Below are positions 1-7,863 of a stretch of DNA of 31,581 nt, in pieces; positions within the stretch are counted from its first letter, which is position 1; each line of letters opens with the position of its first letter. This DNA is from a virus, in IMG/VR virus record IMGVR_UViG_3300017751_000111, positions 1 through 31,581 of that record; one strand, 5' to 3'. Under the pieces are notes generated by a model. The model saw only the letters and a program-made list of their open reading frames with translations, ran no database searches and was not told the origin of the DNA. A program made the position numbers and the translations under genes.

Positions 1-2204
1 ACATAAGCGCAACATCAGGTTCAGGAGGATCAAGTGGTACTTCAGGTAATGCAGGTGAAGCGGGAGCAAGTGATGCAAGTAATACATCAGGTTCAAGTGG
101 TTCAAGCGGTACTAATGGTGATGCCGGTCAATCAGGTTTAAGTAACACTTCAGGTTCCTCAGGTACATCAGGTGATGATGGTACTTCAGGGATAAGTGCT
201 ACTTCAGGTTCAGGAGGATCATCAGGTACATCAGGAGATGCAGGTAATGCAGGTTCAAGTAATATAAGCGCAACATCAGGTTCAGGAGGATCAAGCGGTA
301 CTTCAGGTAACGCAGGTGTAGCAGGTTCAAGTAATGTAAGTGCAACATCAGGTTCAGGAGGTTCAAGTGGTACTTCAGGAGACGCAGGTGTAGCAGGATC
401 TAGTAACATAAGTGCTACTTCAGGATCAGGAGGTTCTTCAGGTACTTCAGGTGGTGCAGGCGTAGCAGGTTCAAGTAATATAAGCGCAACATCAGGTTCA
501 GGAGGATCAAGCGGTACTAATGGTGATGCAGGTAATGCAGGTTCAAGTAATGTAAGTGCTACTTCAGGTTCAGGAGGATCAAGTGGTACAAGTGGAGACG
601 CAGGTGTAGCAGGTTCAAGTAATGTAAGTGCAACATCAGGTTCAAGTGGTTCATCAGGTACAACTGGTATTATAGGTGGAAATGGTGAAAGTGCAGAAAG
701 TGGTTCAAATGGTTCTTCAGGATCAAGCGGTACATCAGGTAATGCTGGTAATGCTGGAGCAAGTGCTTTAAGTAACACTTCGGGTTCAGGAGGTTCTTCA
801 GGTACTTCAGGTAACGCAGGTGTAGCAGGTTCAAGTAACATAAGTGCTACTTCAGGTTCAGGAGGATCAAGTGGTACTTCAGGAGACGCAGGTGTAGCAG
901 GTTCAAGTAATGTAAGTGCAACATCAGGATCAGGAGGATCAAGTGGTACAAGTGGAAATGCAGGTGTAGCAGGTTCAAGTAACATAAGTGCTACTTCAGG
1001 ATCAGGAGGTTCTTCAGGTACCTCAGGTAATGCGGGAGCAAGTGCTTCAAGTAATACAAGTGGTTCATCAGGTTCAACAGGTACTTCAGGTAATGCTGGT
1101 AATGCTGGAGCAAGTGCTTTAAGTAACACTTCAGGTTCAGGAGGATCATCAGGTACATCAGGAGATGCAGGTAATGCAGGTTCAAGTAATGTGAGCGCAA
1201 CATCAGGTTCAGGAGGTTCTTCAGGTACTTCAGGTAATGCAGGCGTAGCAGGATCTAGTAACATAAGCGCAACATCAGGTTCAGGAGGTTCAAGTGGTAC
1301 TAGTGGTGCAGCAGGAGCTAGTGCTTCAAGTAATACTTCAGGATCAAGTGGTTCAGCAGGATCTTCAGGTACTGCAGGTGCTGCGGGAAATAGTAAAACA
1401 AGTAATACTTCAGGTTCAAGTGGTTCATCAGGTACAAGTGGTGTTGTAGGTACTGGGGGTGGAAGTGCAACAAGTAACACTTCAGGTACTTCAGGTTCAA
1501 CAGGGTCAAGTGGTATAGGTGGAGCTGGTGGAGTATCGGGAGGATCAGGTTCAGCAGGTACCTCAGGTACTTCAGGATTAAGTAATACAAGTGGTTCATC
1601 AGGTTCAGCAGGTACTTCAGGTTCAAGTGGTGTCGTAGGTGGGTCAGGTGCTTCAATTACAATCACTACTCAAAATGATTTGTTAATTGATGGAGCTACT
1701 TCAAATACACTAGATACAAGTAGAACTCTTAGTATTAATAATCCATTTAGATTAGGACAAGATAGAACCAGTAACTCAGGAAATATAGAATACTCAGTTC
1801 CTTCAGCAGTAAACAACCAAAGTGGTGAAATTATATTTACTGGTAAAGGTAATGGAGGAACTACTCCAGCTTTTGGAGATATTCTAGTTTTGGATCAAGG
1901 ATTTTGGTATAAAGCCCAAGGTGATGATGTTGCTACTTCAACTGGAATAATGGGTATTTCTTTAGGTACTAACCCAACATTAGATGGAGTTTTAATAAGA
2001 GGAATGTTTAGAACAACAAAATCATGGGGGTTAGGAGGTGGAGAACCTTTTTATCTATCAACTACATCAGCTGGAAATGGACAATCTTCAGCTCCAACAA
2101 CCTCAGGAGATATTGTTAGAATAGTTGGGTATGAAATATATGTAAGTGGATCTAATAGGTTATATTATATATGTCCTGATAATACTTGGATTGAACTTGC
2201 TTAA
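1..2204 (+). CDS. Collagen-like, Gly/Ser/Thr-rich phage fibre protein (5'-truncated)
   Basis: The reading frame is open from the window edge (first whole codon at 3) to the stop at 2202-2204, about 734 residues, and its true start lies upstream. Up to about base 1650 it is built of Gly-X-X triplets rich in Ser, Thr and Ala (GSG-GSS-GTS-GNA-GVA-GSS), broken regularly by N(I/V)SATS. The remaining C-terminal part, from about GASITITTQND onward, is an ordinary mixed beta-type domain. Its 'PFYLSTT...GDIVRIVGYEIY' stretch resembles C-terminal domains I associate with phage fibre and virion-surface proteins. I infer a long thin tail or head fibre with a C-terminal receptor-binding or trimerising knob. 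It stands 12 bases before a methyltransferase gene and upstream of four sugar-transfer genes, so the Ser/Thr repeats may be glycosylated. GTG at 1191 is not a convincing start because the repeats continue upstream in frame. Confidence 0.85.
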   Translation, partial: ISATSGSGGSSGTSGNAGEAGASDASNTSGSSGSSGTNGDAGQSGLSNTSGSSGTSGDDGTSGISATSGSGGSSGTSGDAGNAGSSNISATSGSGGSSGTSGNAGVAGSSNVSATSGSGGSSGTSGDAGVAGSSNISATSGSGGSSGTSGGAGVAGSSNISATSGSGGSSGTNGDAGNAGSSNVSATSGSGGSSGTSGDAGVAGSSNVSATSGSSGSSGTTGIIGGNGESAESGSNGSSGSSGTSGNAGNAGASALSNTSGSGGSSGTSGNAGVAGSSNISATSGSGGSSGTSGDAGVAGSSNVSATSGSGGSSGTSGNAGVAGSSNISATSGSGGSSGTSGNAGASASSNTSGSSGSTGTSGNAGNAGASALSNTSGSGGSSGTSGDAGNAGSSNVSATSGSGGSSGTSGNAGVAGSSNISATSGSGGSSGTSGAAGASASSNTSGSSGSAGSSGTAGAAGNSKTSNTSGSSGSSGTSGVVGTGGGSATSNTSGTSGSTGSSGIGGAGGVSGGSGSAGTSGTSGLSNTSGSSGSAGTSGSSGVVGGSGASITITTQNDLLIDGATSNTLDTSRTLSINNPFRLGQDRTSNSGNIEYSVPSAVNNQSGEIIFTGKGNGGTTPAFGDILVLDQGFWYKAQGDDVATSTGIMGISLGTNPTLDGVLIRGMFRTTKSWGLGGGEPFYLSTTSAGNGQSSAPTTSGDIVRIVGYEIYVSGSNRLYYICPDNTWIELA
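192..1334 (+). repeat. 72-bp (24-codon) tandem repeats inside the fibre gene
   Basis: Seven units start at 192, 264, 336, 408, 480, 552 and 624 with exact 72-base spacing, each opening with an ATA or GTA codon followed by Ser-Ala-Thr-Ser-Gly. Further units start at 840, 912 and 984, and two more at 1191 and 1263, with shorter irregular Gly-X-X blocks between them. A related partial copy starts at base 3. Every unit is a multiple of three, so copy-number change keeps the frame. The end coordinate is approximate because later units degrade into irregular triplets. Confidence 0.85.
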
Positions 2205-2216
2205 AAATTTAATATT

Positions 2217-2786
2217 ATGGAATATATATCCCAAAGTTTAACATTTGAAGAAAGTAAAATATTATTTACACATCCCTTTGATGTAAACGATGAATATCAA
2301 GTAATGATGGATTGGGAAGATACTTTAATGTCAGCATCTGCCGCCTATGCTTGCGAAGGAGGGGGGGATATTCTTGAAATAGGATTTGGAATGCATATAT
2401 CTGCTGATTATATTCAATCTCATAGTATTAATTCCCATACAATTATTGAAAACCATCCAGACATACTCATTAAAGCAAATGAATGGGCAGCGGATAAACC
2501 TAATGTAACTATAGTAGAAGGAGATTGGTATGATATAAAAGATACTTTAAGTACTTATGATGGGTTATTTTATGATACTTATGGAGATGATAATATGCAA
2601 TATTTTGCAGATTCATTACCTTCACTAATGAATGAAGGTGGAAAAGCTACTTGGTGGAATAATATACCTAGTAGTAGTAATTATTATGGAATATCTAATG
2701 TTGTTTATGATATCCATAATGTTAACCCCCCACAAAATAGTTATTTTAACCATAAAGAATATTATTTACCTAAAAAACAGTTTTAA
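2217..2786 (+). CDS. GAMT/RMT2-like SAM-dependent methyltransferase
   Basis: This is a 189-residue class I methyltransferase. Motif I is DILEIGFGMHISADYIQ at residues 51-67, preceded by QVMMDWEDTLM at 29-38. IIENHP (76-81) would hold the acidic residue that binds the SAM ribose, and FYDTYGDD (118-125) follows. The combination (V)MM-x-WE, LEIGFGM, IIE-x-HP and F/Y-DTY is what I know from guanidinoacetate N-methyltransferase and the fungal arginine delta-N-methyltransferase Rmt2. The family call is fairly firm, but the substrate is not: guanidino or arginine groups are the family precedent. It starts 12 bases after the fibre stop and ends 3 bases before the next gene, so it is co-transcribed with both. 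Methylation of a fibre arginine, or of a small guanidino compound, are both possible. Confidence 0.72.
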   Translation: MEYISQSLTFEESKILFTHPFDVNDEYQVMMDWEDTLMSASAAYACEGGGDILEIGFGMHISADYIQSHSINSHTIIENHPDILIKANEWAADKPNVTIVEGDWYDIKDTLSTYDGLFYDTYGDDNMQYFADSLPSLMNEGGKATWWNNIPSSSNYYGISNVVYDIHNVNPPQNSYFNHKEYYLPKKQF

Positions 2787-2789
2787 ATA

Positions 2790-3494
2790 ATGGCGACATT
2801 TACTCAAGCAACAAGTGGATTTGGTGTAATCCTGGGGCAAGTTACTACAGGATGGACTAATGTTCGTAACCTTAGTACAGGAACTTCAGTAAGCCAAGGA
2901 ACAATAAATAATTTTTCAAGTTGTGGTGTTGGTGTTTTTTCTGGAAGAGGTGCACCAACAAACCGTATATGTAGAACATTTGGATGGGCCGATTTATCAG
3001 CCTATGCTCCTAATATAACAACACTTTCTTTTGATTTACAATCCCATTATGTTAGCAGTGCAGGTTTAAATGCAGTTGATTGTATAGTTTGTGAAAGTTT
3101 TGCTTATAGTAATGCAGCTAGTACAACTCTATCAGCCTCAGACTTTAACATAAGTGGTGGTTGGAATGTAAACAAAACTTATTCTTCATCTACTTCTTGG
3201 GTAAGCACTCCATTTTCACTTACAGGCAATTCGACTGCTATATCAGATGCAAATTCTCAAGGTTATATTAATTTTGTAGTAATTAATAATACTTATGATT
3301 ACTTTGATATAGACCCTGGTGCTGCTCCTGTAAATCTTTTTGGTGGTGTTAATCTAACCCCTGCAAATAATGATGTAAGTGGAAATTATAATGCGGGTTA
3401 TCCAAATTACTTAAATGGAATAAGTGTGCTTGTAACTGTAGATAATATTAATGATGTAGGTACTTCTACTATAGATAACATAAATGATGTTTAA
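2790..3494 (+). CDS. Beta-rich probable virion surface protein, function unknown
   Basis: The 234-residue product is rich in Ser, Thr, Asn and Gly with alternating hydrophobic residues and few charges, the composition of an all-beta fibre tip or decoration protein. I recognise no catalytic motif and no signal peptide. The C-terminus carries a short duplication, DNINDV-GTSTI-DNINDV, encoded by the last 60 bases. It starts 3 bases after the methyltransferase stop and lacks a Shine-Dalgarno sequence, so translational coupling is likely. Position between fibre and glycosyltransferase genes suggests an adhesin or fibre-associated part. This is context only, and homology to a known fold would need a structure search. 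Confidence 0.55.
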   Translation: MATFTQATSGFGVILGQVTTGWTNVRNLSTGTSVSQGTINNFSSCGVGVFSGRGAPTNRICRTFGWADLSAYAPNITTLSFDLQSHYVSSAGLNAVDCIVCESFAYSNAASTTLSASDFNISGGWNVNKTYSSSTSWVSTPFSLTGNSTAISDANSQGYINFVVINNTYDYFDIDPGAAPVNLFGGVNLTPANNDVSGNYNAGYPNYLNGISVLVTVDNINDVGTSTIDNINDV

Positions 3495-3554
3495 TAGCTT
3501 GGATATGTTATAATTTTTACTTATATTGGTTAAATAGTTTTAAAAAAGTGTTTT

Positions 3555-6269
3555 ATGAAAAAAATTTTAATCATTGCACCCCACTTATCAACTGGGGGGC
3601 TTCCACAATATTTAACAAAAAAAATAGAATTATTAAAAGAAGAATTTAATATTTATTTAGTTGAATGGAATGATTCTACTGGGGGTAAACTAGTAGTACA
3701 AAAAAATAAAATAAAAAACTTATTACCTAAAAATAATCTTTTTACATTTGGGGAAGATAAAACAGAATTATTTAATATAATTAATAAAATTCAACCTGAT
3801 ATTATTCATTTAGAAGAAATTCCTGAATATTTTATGGATGATAATATAGCTAGAAAATTATATTCTGTAGATAGGGATTATTTTTTAGTTGAGACTTCTC
3901 ATGATTCTTCAATGAATACAGATAATAAACTTTTCTTTCCTGATAAGTTTATGTTTGTATCTAACTGGCAAATAGATCAGTATAAAAACATAGATATACC
4001 TAAAATATTAGTAGAATATCCAATTGAATATACCCTACGCCCTGATAGAGTAAGTGCTTTAAAACGCTTAAACTTAGACCCATCAAAAAAACATATTCTA
4101 CACATTGGTTTATTTACTTCTAGAAAAAATCAAAAAGAATTTTTTGAGTATGCAAGAGCTTTACCTGAATATGAATTTCATAGTGTAGGAAATCAAGCCG
4201 ATAACTTTAAATGGTATTGGGAACCCTTAATGAAAGAAAAACCTGATAATTTAACATGGTGGGATGAAAGAACAGATGTTGAAAATTTCTACCAATCAAT
4301 GGATTTATTTTTATTTACATCTAGGGGAACAGCTAATGATAAAGAAACAATGCCTCTAGTTATTAGAGAAGCTCTATCATACCAAATACCACAACTATTA
4401 TATAATTTAGAAGTTTATCAAAATTATTTTGATAGCTATGATTCTATTAATTATTTAGACTTTAATGATTTCGATAAAAATGTTTCATTAATTAAAAATC
4501 AATTTAATAATTCTGCTGAAATATTTGAGGAAGAAGAAGCATATGTTGTTTGTACCTACCCAGAAACCCAAGCTGTTGTAGATACAACTATAGAATGTAT
4601 AAAAGCTTTAAGAAAAGAAAGTAATCGAAAAATAATAATTTCAGCACACTGTCCAGTTCCTAAAGAACTCCAAGATATGGTTGATTATGTATTTTATGAA
4701 AAAAATAATTTATTAACAAAACATACATTTTATTCAGGGTATTGGATGAGAGGAAACCAATATGATACTCATGTTAATTTAAGAGGTGAGGATAATGATA
4801 GATATCATGGACCAGCTTGTTATACTTCATTTTATAATCCAGCAACATTTGCAAAAAACCTAGGGATTAAAAAATTATACTATATCAATTTTGATTATAT
4901 ATTAAAAGATAAATCCCATATAGATTATGTTTCAAATAAATTAAATAATCATGATGTTTACTTTGGAGAAAATATAGCACAAGAAGGCAATTGCTATTTT
5001 ACATATTTTTTTGGAGCTAGACCAGAAGCTATTTTAAACCATTGCCATTTTATTGAAGATGAAAACCAGTATAATAGTTTAATGGGTAAACATGGTGCTG
5101 AGTCTAATGGTATTGAGAATTTATATTACCATATATTTAAAAATAATAAAAACAGTTTTATTGAAACTAGAGAAAAATTTGAAAGTGATGTAGAAAAATA
5201 TTTTGATTTTAAAGATTATTCAATGGTTGAATATTATACTATCCTTCCTACGGATGTTGACAATCATTTTTGCCCCTGGATAACTATTTCTAATGCTAAA
5301 GAAAGCAAAGATATTTATTATACTGTAGAAAAGAATGGAGAAACTATTATTAATAGGTTATTAGAAGTTAGAGGGAAGTATCATTTTTGGGATTTAATAA
5401 AATATGATTTGAATGATTTATTTACAGTTACATTTGATGTTAGAGATACTGTAACAGGAGAAACAGTAAAATACCATAAATTTGAATTAAATCAAGAATA
5501 TTTTTCAAATATAATGCCAGATAATGGTATGTTTAATTGGAAAGGAGATAGAAGTAGATATAATCCTAAAATTAAATTACTACATTTAGTAACAGACCCA
5601 AAAAATAATAAAAAAGAACAAAGGTCAATAAATAATTTAAAAGAATTCTGCAATAATACGGGAATTATATATGATATGAGGGTGAATAAAATATGGAAAG
5701 AATTACCCCCATCAGAGAATTGCCACAGACCAGAACATATATCTTTAACCCCTGCTCCTATAGGAAATGGTTTTGGAAAATTAACTCCAGGTCATTATGG
5801 GTGTTACTTAGCTCATAAAAATGCTATATGTTTAGATGATAATAAAGATTATGATTTTATTTTAATTTTTGAAGGCGATACTATTGTAGATTCTGACATT
5901 GAAGAATTATACAACTCTTTATTTAGATTTAATAATATAGCTCTTGCTGAAGGTTTAGATTTAGTTGGGTTTGGTAATCCCCCAACATCTACAAATATTA
6001 AAGGTAACAAAAATCAAGACGTTTATTGTGATGTGATACCTTTTGTACCAGCACAATCATATTTAATACCTAATAAAAGTTTAAGTAATTGGAAAGAAAA
6101 ACTAGAAAACAAAAAATGGGAAGCTTGGGATTTATGGATTATGAATATAGGACAAATGAAATCGGGAATAGCTGAAAAAGTTTATACTAAACACCTCCCA
6201 GGATTTAGTTTAGTTGATCAGATTGAAAAAAATAAAGATAATGATAACCCCTTAATATTTACTGATTAA
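3555..6269 (+). CDS. Multidomain glycosyltransferase (GT-B domain, middle GT-A-like domain, GT25-like domain)
   Basis: The 904 residues appear to hold three parts. Residues 1 to about 320 look like a GT-B (GT4-type) enzyme: ILIIAPHLSTGGLPQYL at the start, HILHIGLFTSRKNQ, then the ETMPLVIREALSYQIP acceptor-side motif. Residues about 330-640 are a separate region (YVVCTYPETQAVVDTTIECI...) that reads like a nucleotide-sugar (GT-A) or glycan-recognition domain, with KLYYINFDYILKDKSHI in the place of a DXD-bearing strand. Residues about 670-904 resemble GT25 (LPS biosynthesis) enzymes: LTPGHYGCYLAHKNAI followed by FILIFEGDTIVDSD. The ATG overlaps no upstream gene (60-base gap). The stop overlaps the next ATG by one base (TAATG), so the set is translationally coupled. 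No signal peptide or membrane helix is visible, so it should act in the host cytosol. Specific sugars cannot be read from sequence. Confidence 0.75.
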   Translation: MKKILIIAPHLSTGGLPQYLTKKIELLKEEFNIYLVEWNDSTGGKLVVQKNKIKNLLPKNNLFTFGEDKTELFNIINKIQPDIIHLEEIPEYFMDDNIARKLYSVDRDYFLVETSHDSSMNTDNKLFFPDKFMFVSNWQIDQYKNIDIPKILVEYPIEYTLRPDRVSALKRLNLDPSKKHILHIGLFTSRKNQKEFFEYARALPEYEFHSVGNQADNFKWYWEPLMKEKPDNLTWWDERTDVENFYQSMDLFLFTSRGTANDKETMPLVIREALSYQIPQLLYNLEVYQNYFDSYDSINYLDFNDFDKNVSLIKNQFNNSAEIFEEEEAYVVCTYPETQAVVDTTIECIKALRKESNRKIIISAHCPVPKELQDMVDYVFYEKNNLLTKHTFYSGYWMRGNQYDTHVNLRGEDNDRYHGPACYTSFYNPATFAKNLGIKKLYYINFDYILKDKSHIDYVSNKLNNHDVYFGENIAQEGNCYFTYFFGARPEAILNHCHFIEDENQYNSLMGKHGAESNGIENLYYHIFKNNKNSFIETREKFESDVEKYFDFKDYSMVEYYTILPTDVDNHFCPWITISNAKESKDIYYTVEKNGETIINRLLEVRGKYHFWDLIKYDLNDLFTVTFDVRDTVTGETVKYHKFELNQEYFSNIMPDNGMFNWKGDRSRYNPKIKLLHLVTDPKNNKKEQRSINNLKEFCNNTGIIYDMRVNKIWKELPPSENCHRPEHISLTPAPIGNGFGKLTPGHYGCYLAHKNAICLDDNKDYDFILIFEGDTIVDSDIEELYNSLFRFNNIALAEGLDLVGFGNPPTSTNIKGNKNQDVYCDVIPFVPAQSYLIPNKSLSNWKEKLENKKWEAWDLWIMNIGQMKSGIAEKVYTKHLPGFSLVDQIEKNKDNDNPLIFTD

Positions 6270-7228
6270 TGAAATTAAATATATGTCATGTAGACCCAGC
6301 TTGTGGTTTAAATATACCCCCTAAAAATTGGGGAGCAATAGAAAAAATTATTTGGGAGTTTGAAATAAACCAAACATTATTAGGTCATAATTCTACCCAC
6401 AAATTAGAAGCTAAAATCCAACCTGGAGAGTTTGATATTGTACACTGCCATGTGGCTAATTTAACTAAAGGTTTAAGAGAAAGGGGTATACCCTATATCT
6501 ACCAATTACATGATCATCATGTTTTACATTATGGTCCAAATTCCAATGTATACAAAGAAAATCTAGAGGCAATTGAAGGTTCATTAATATCTTTAATGCC
6601 TGCTAATTGGTTAGTTGATTATTTTAATCACCCTAAATGTGTTTATTTTTCTCATGGGGTTAATATTGATGAGTTTTATCCTAAAGAAATTATAAAACCA
6701 ACCCCTGCAAACCCAAAGTTACTAATGTTAGCTAATAATGGTTTAGGGGGAGATGAAGCCTTTGACAGAAAAGGATTTGAATATGGTTTAGGTTTAGCTA
6801 TGATTAATAATTTAGAAATTACTATAGCTGGGCCTTCTAATAATAAAAACTTTTTTAATAATCACATTTGGATGTTAAACTACCCTAAATTAAATTTGGT
6901 ATTTGATACACCTAATACTAAACTCCTTGATTTATACCACCACCATGATATTTTTATCCACCCTACAATGTTAGAAGCAGGACATCCTAATTTAACAATG
7001 TTAGAAGCTTTAGCTGCTGGGTTACCTGTTATTGCTGATTGGGAAATGGAAGTTGATTTACATGGATGTTGGAGATCACCCCGTAATATTTTTGAAATGG
7101 ATAAGGGTTTAAAAGATATTTTAAATATTTGGTCTGATTATAGAGAAAAAGGTTTAGAAACAGCTACTAATTTATCTTGGTTAAATAGAACAAAAGAATT
7201 AATTAAAATATATAAAAATCATATATGA
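6269..7228 (+). CDS. GT4-family glycosyltransferase
   Basis: The 319-residue protein has the order of a short GT-B retaining enzyme. The N-terminus reads KLNICHVDPACGLNIPPKNWGA (acceptor-side Rossmann entry), with DIVHCH in the middle. YFSHGVNIDEFYP marks the inter-domain linker, KLLMLANNGLGGDEAFDRKG starts the second Rossmann domain, and HPTMLEAGHPNLTMLEALAAGLPVIA is the donor-binding EX7E-type motif. It is shorter than most GT4 enzymes (usually 350-400). It shares a base with the stop of the upstream gene and overlaps the downstream FkbM gene by four bases (ATGA). Like its neighbours it has no signal peptide. Donor and acceptor are unknown. Confidence 0.82.
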   Translation: MKLNICHVDPACGLNIPPKNWGAIEKIIWEFEINQTLLGHNSTHKLEAKIQPGEFDIVHCHVANLTKGLRERGIPYIYQLHDHHVLHYGPNSNVYKENLEAIEGSLISLMPANWLVDYFNHPKCVYFSHGVNIDEFYPKEIIKPTPANPKLLMLANNGLGGDEAFDRKGFEYGLGLAMINNLEITIAGPSNNKNFFNNHIWMLNYPKLNLVFDTPNTKLLDLYHHHDIFIHPTMLEAGHPNLTMLEALAAGLPVIADWEMEVDLHGCWRSPRNIFEMDKGLKDILNIWSDYREKGLETATNLSWLNRTKELIKIYKNHI

Positions 7229-7863
7229 AACGTAATACCCGTTTAGTTAGTATAAAAAATACCCCTATGATGATATTTGAGGGGCCTGAATGCATATCAG
7301 ATGATATAGTTAAATATAATGATTTTTGGGAATTTAATTTGTTTAACTGTTTTAAACAATACTTTCCAAAAGAAGGATTAATGTTAGATATTGGAGCTAA
7401 TATAGGTGCTCATTGTGTACAATTTAAACATTATTTTCCTGATTTAAAAATATGGGCTTTTGAACCTTTTTTTGAAAATTATAACCTATTAAAAACTAAT
7501 ACTGATAGGTATAATGATGTTCATTGTTTTAATGTGGGGGTAGGAAGTAATAATTCAATGGTCCATTTTGGGGGTGAAGAAGAAAAAAACTCAGGAGTAG
7601 TAAAAGTTGTCCCTAATGGTAATATTACTAATTTAGTTATGGCTTTAGATTCAATTTCTTTCCCTGAACCTATTAAATTTATCAAAATTGATATAGAAGG
7701 CCATGAATTATCTGCTTTTGAGGGTATGAAAGAAACTATATTAAAATATAAACCTCTAATATGGTTAGAAGATAATAAAAAAACAGCAGTCTCCTATTTG
7801 GAAAAATTAGGATATAAAATAATTTTAAAACAAACCGCAACTAACGATTATTTAATGGTATGA
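7225..7863 (+). CDS. FkbM-family SAM-dependent methyltransferase
   Basis: The 212-residue enzyme has motif I LDIGANIGAH at residues 54-63, an acidic residue after the second strand (WAFEPF, 77-82), and the FkbM hallmark IKIDIEGHE at 153-161. FkbM enzymes O-methylate hydroxyl groups on sugars and secondary metabolites, and are common in glycan loci. Here it sits inside a four-gene glycosyltransferase run, joined by ATGA overlaps on both sides. I infer capping or modification of the sugar chain made by the flanking enzymes by O-methylation. Start chosen for the ATGA coupling and because no upstream in-frame alternative is needed. Confidence 0.88.
   Translation: MKRNTRLVSIKNTPMMIFEGPECISDDIVKYNDFWEFNLFNCFKQYFPKEGLMLDIGANIGAHCVQFKHYFPDLKIWAFEPFFENYNLLKTNTDRYNDVHCFNVGVGSNNSMVHFGGEEEKNSGVVKVVPNGNITNLVMALDSISFPEPIKFIKIDIEGHELSAFEGMKETILKYKPLIWLEDNKKTAVSYLEKLGYKIILKQTATNDYLMV

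Noticed and set aside
192-1334. CRISPR-like array
   Set aside because: The regular repeats are coding, adjacent without unique spacers, and in frame with a fibre protein.
991-1656. Other antisense frames in the repeat region (Leu/His/Tyr-rich)
   Set aside because: Compositional shadows of the same repeat array, with unnatural amino acid content.
128-1666. Very long antisense open frame (512 codons, Pro/Glu/Val/Leu-rich)
   Set aside because: It is the mirror of the Gly/Ser/Thr repeat gene: repeats of GGT, TCA and GCA read backwards as Pro, Glu/Asp and Leu codons without stops. No plausible leader, and the + strand frame is clearly the protein.
1191-2204. Independent gene starting at GTG 1191
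   Set aside because: The same frame is open and repetitive back to the window edge, so 1191 is an internal codon of a larger fibre gene.
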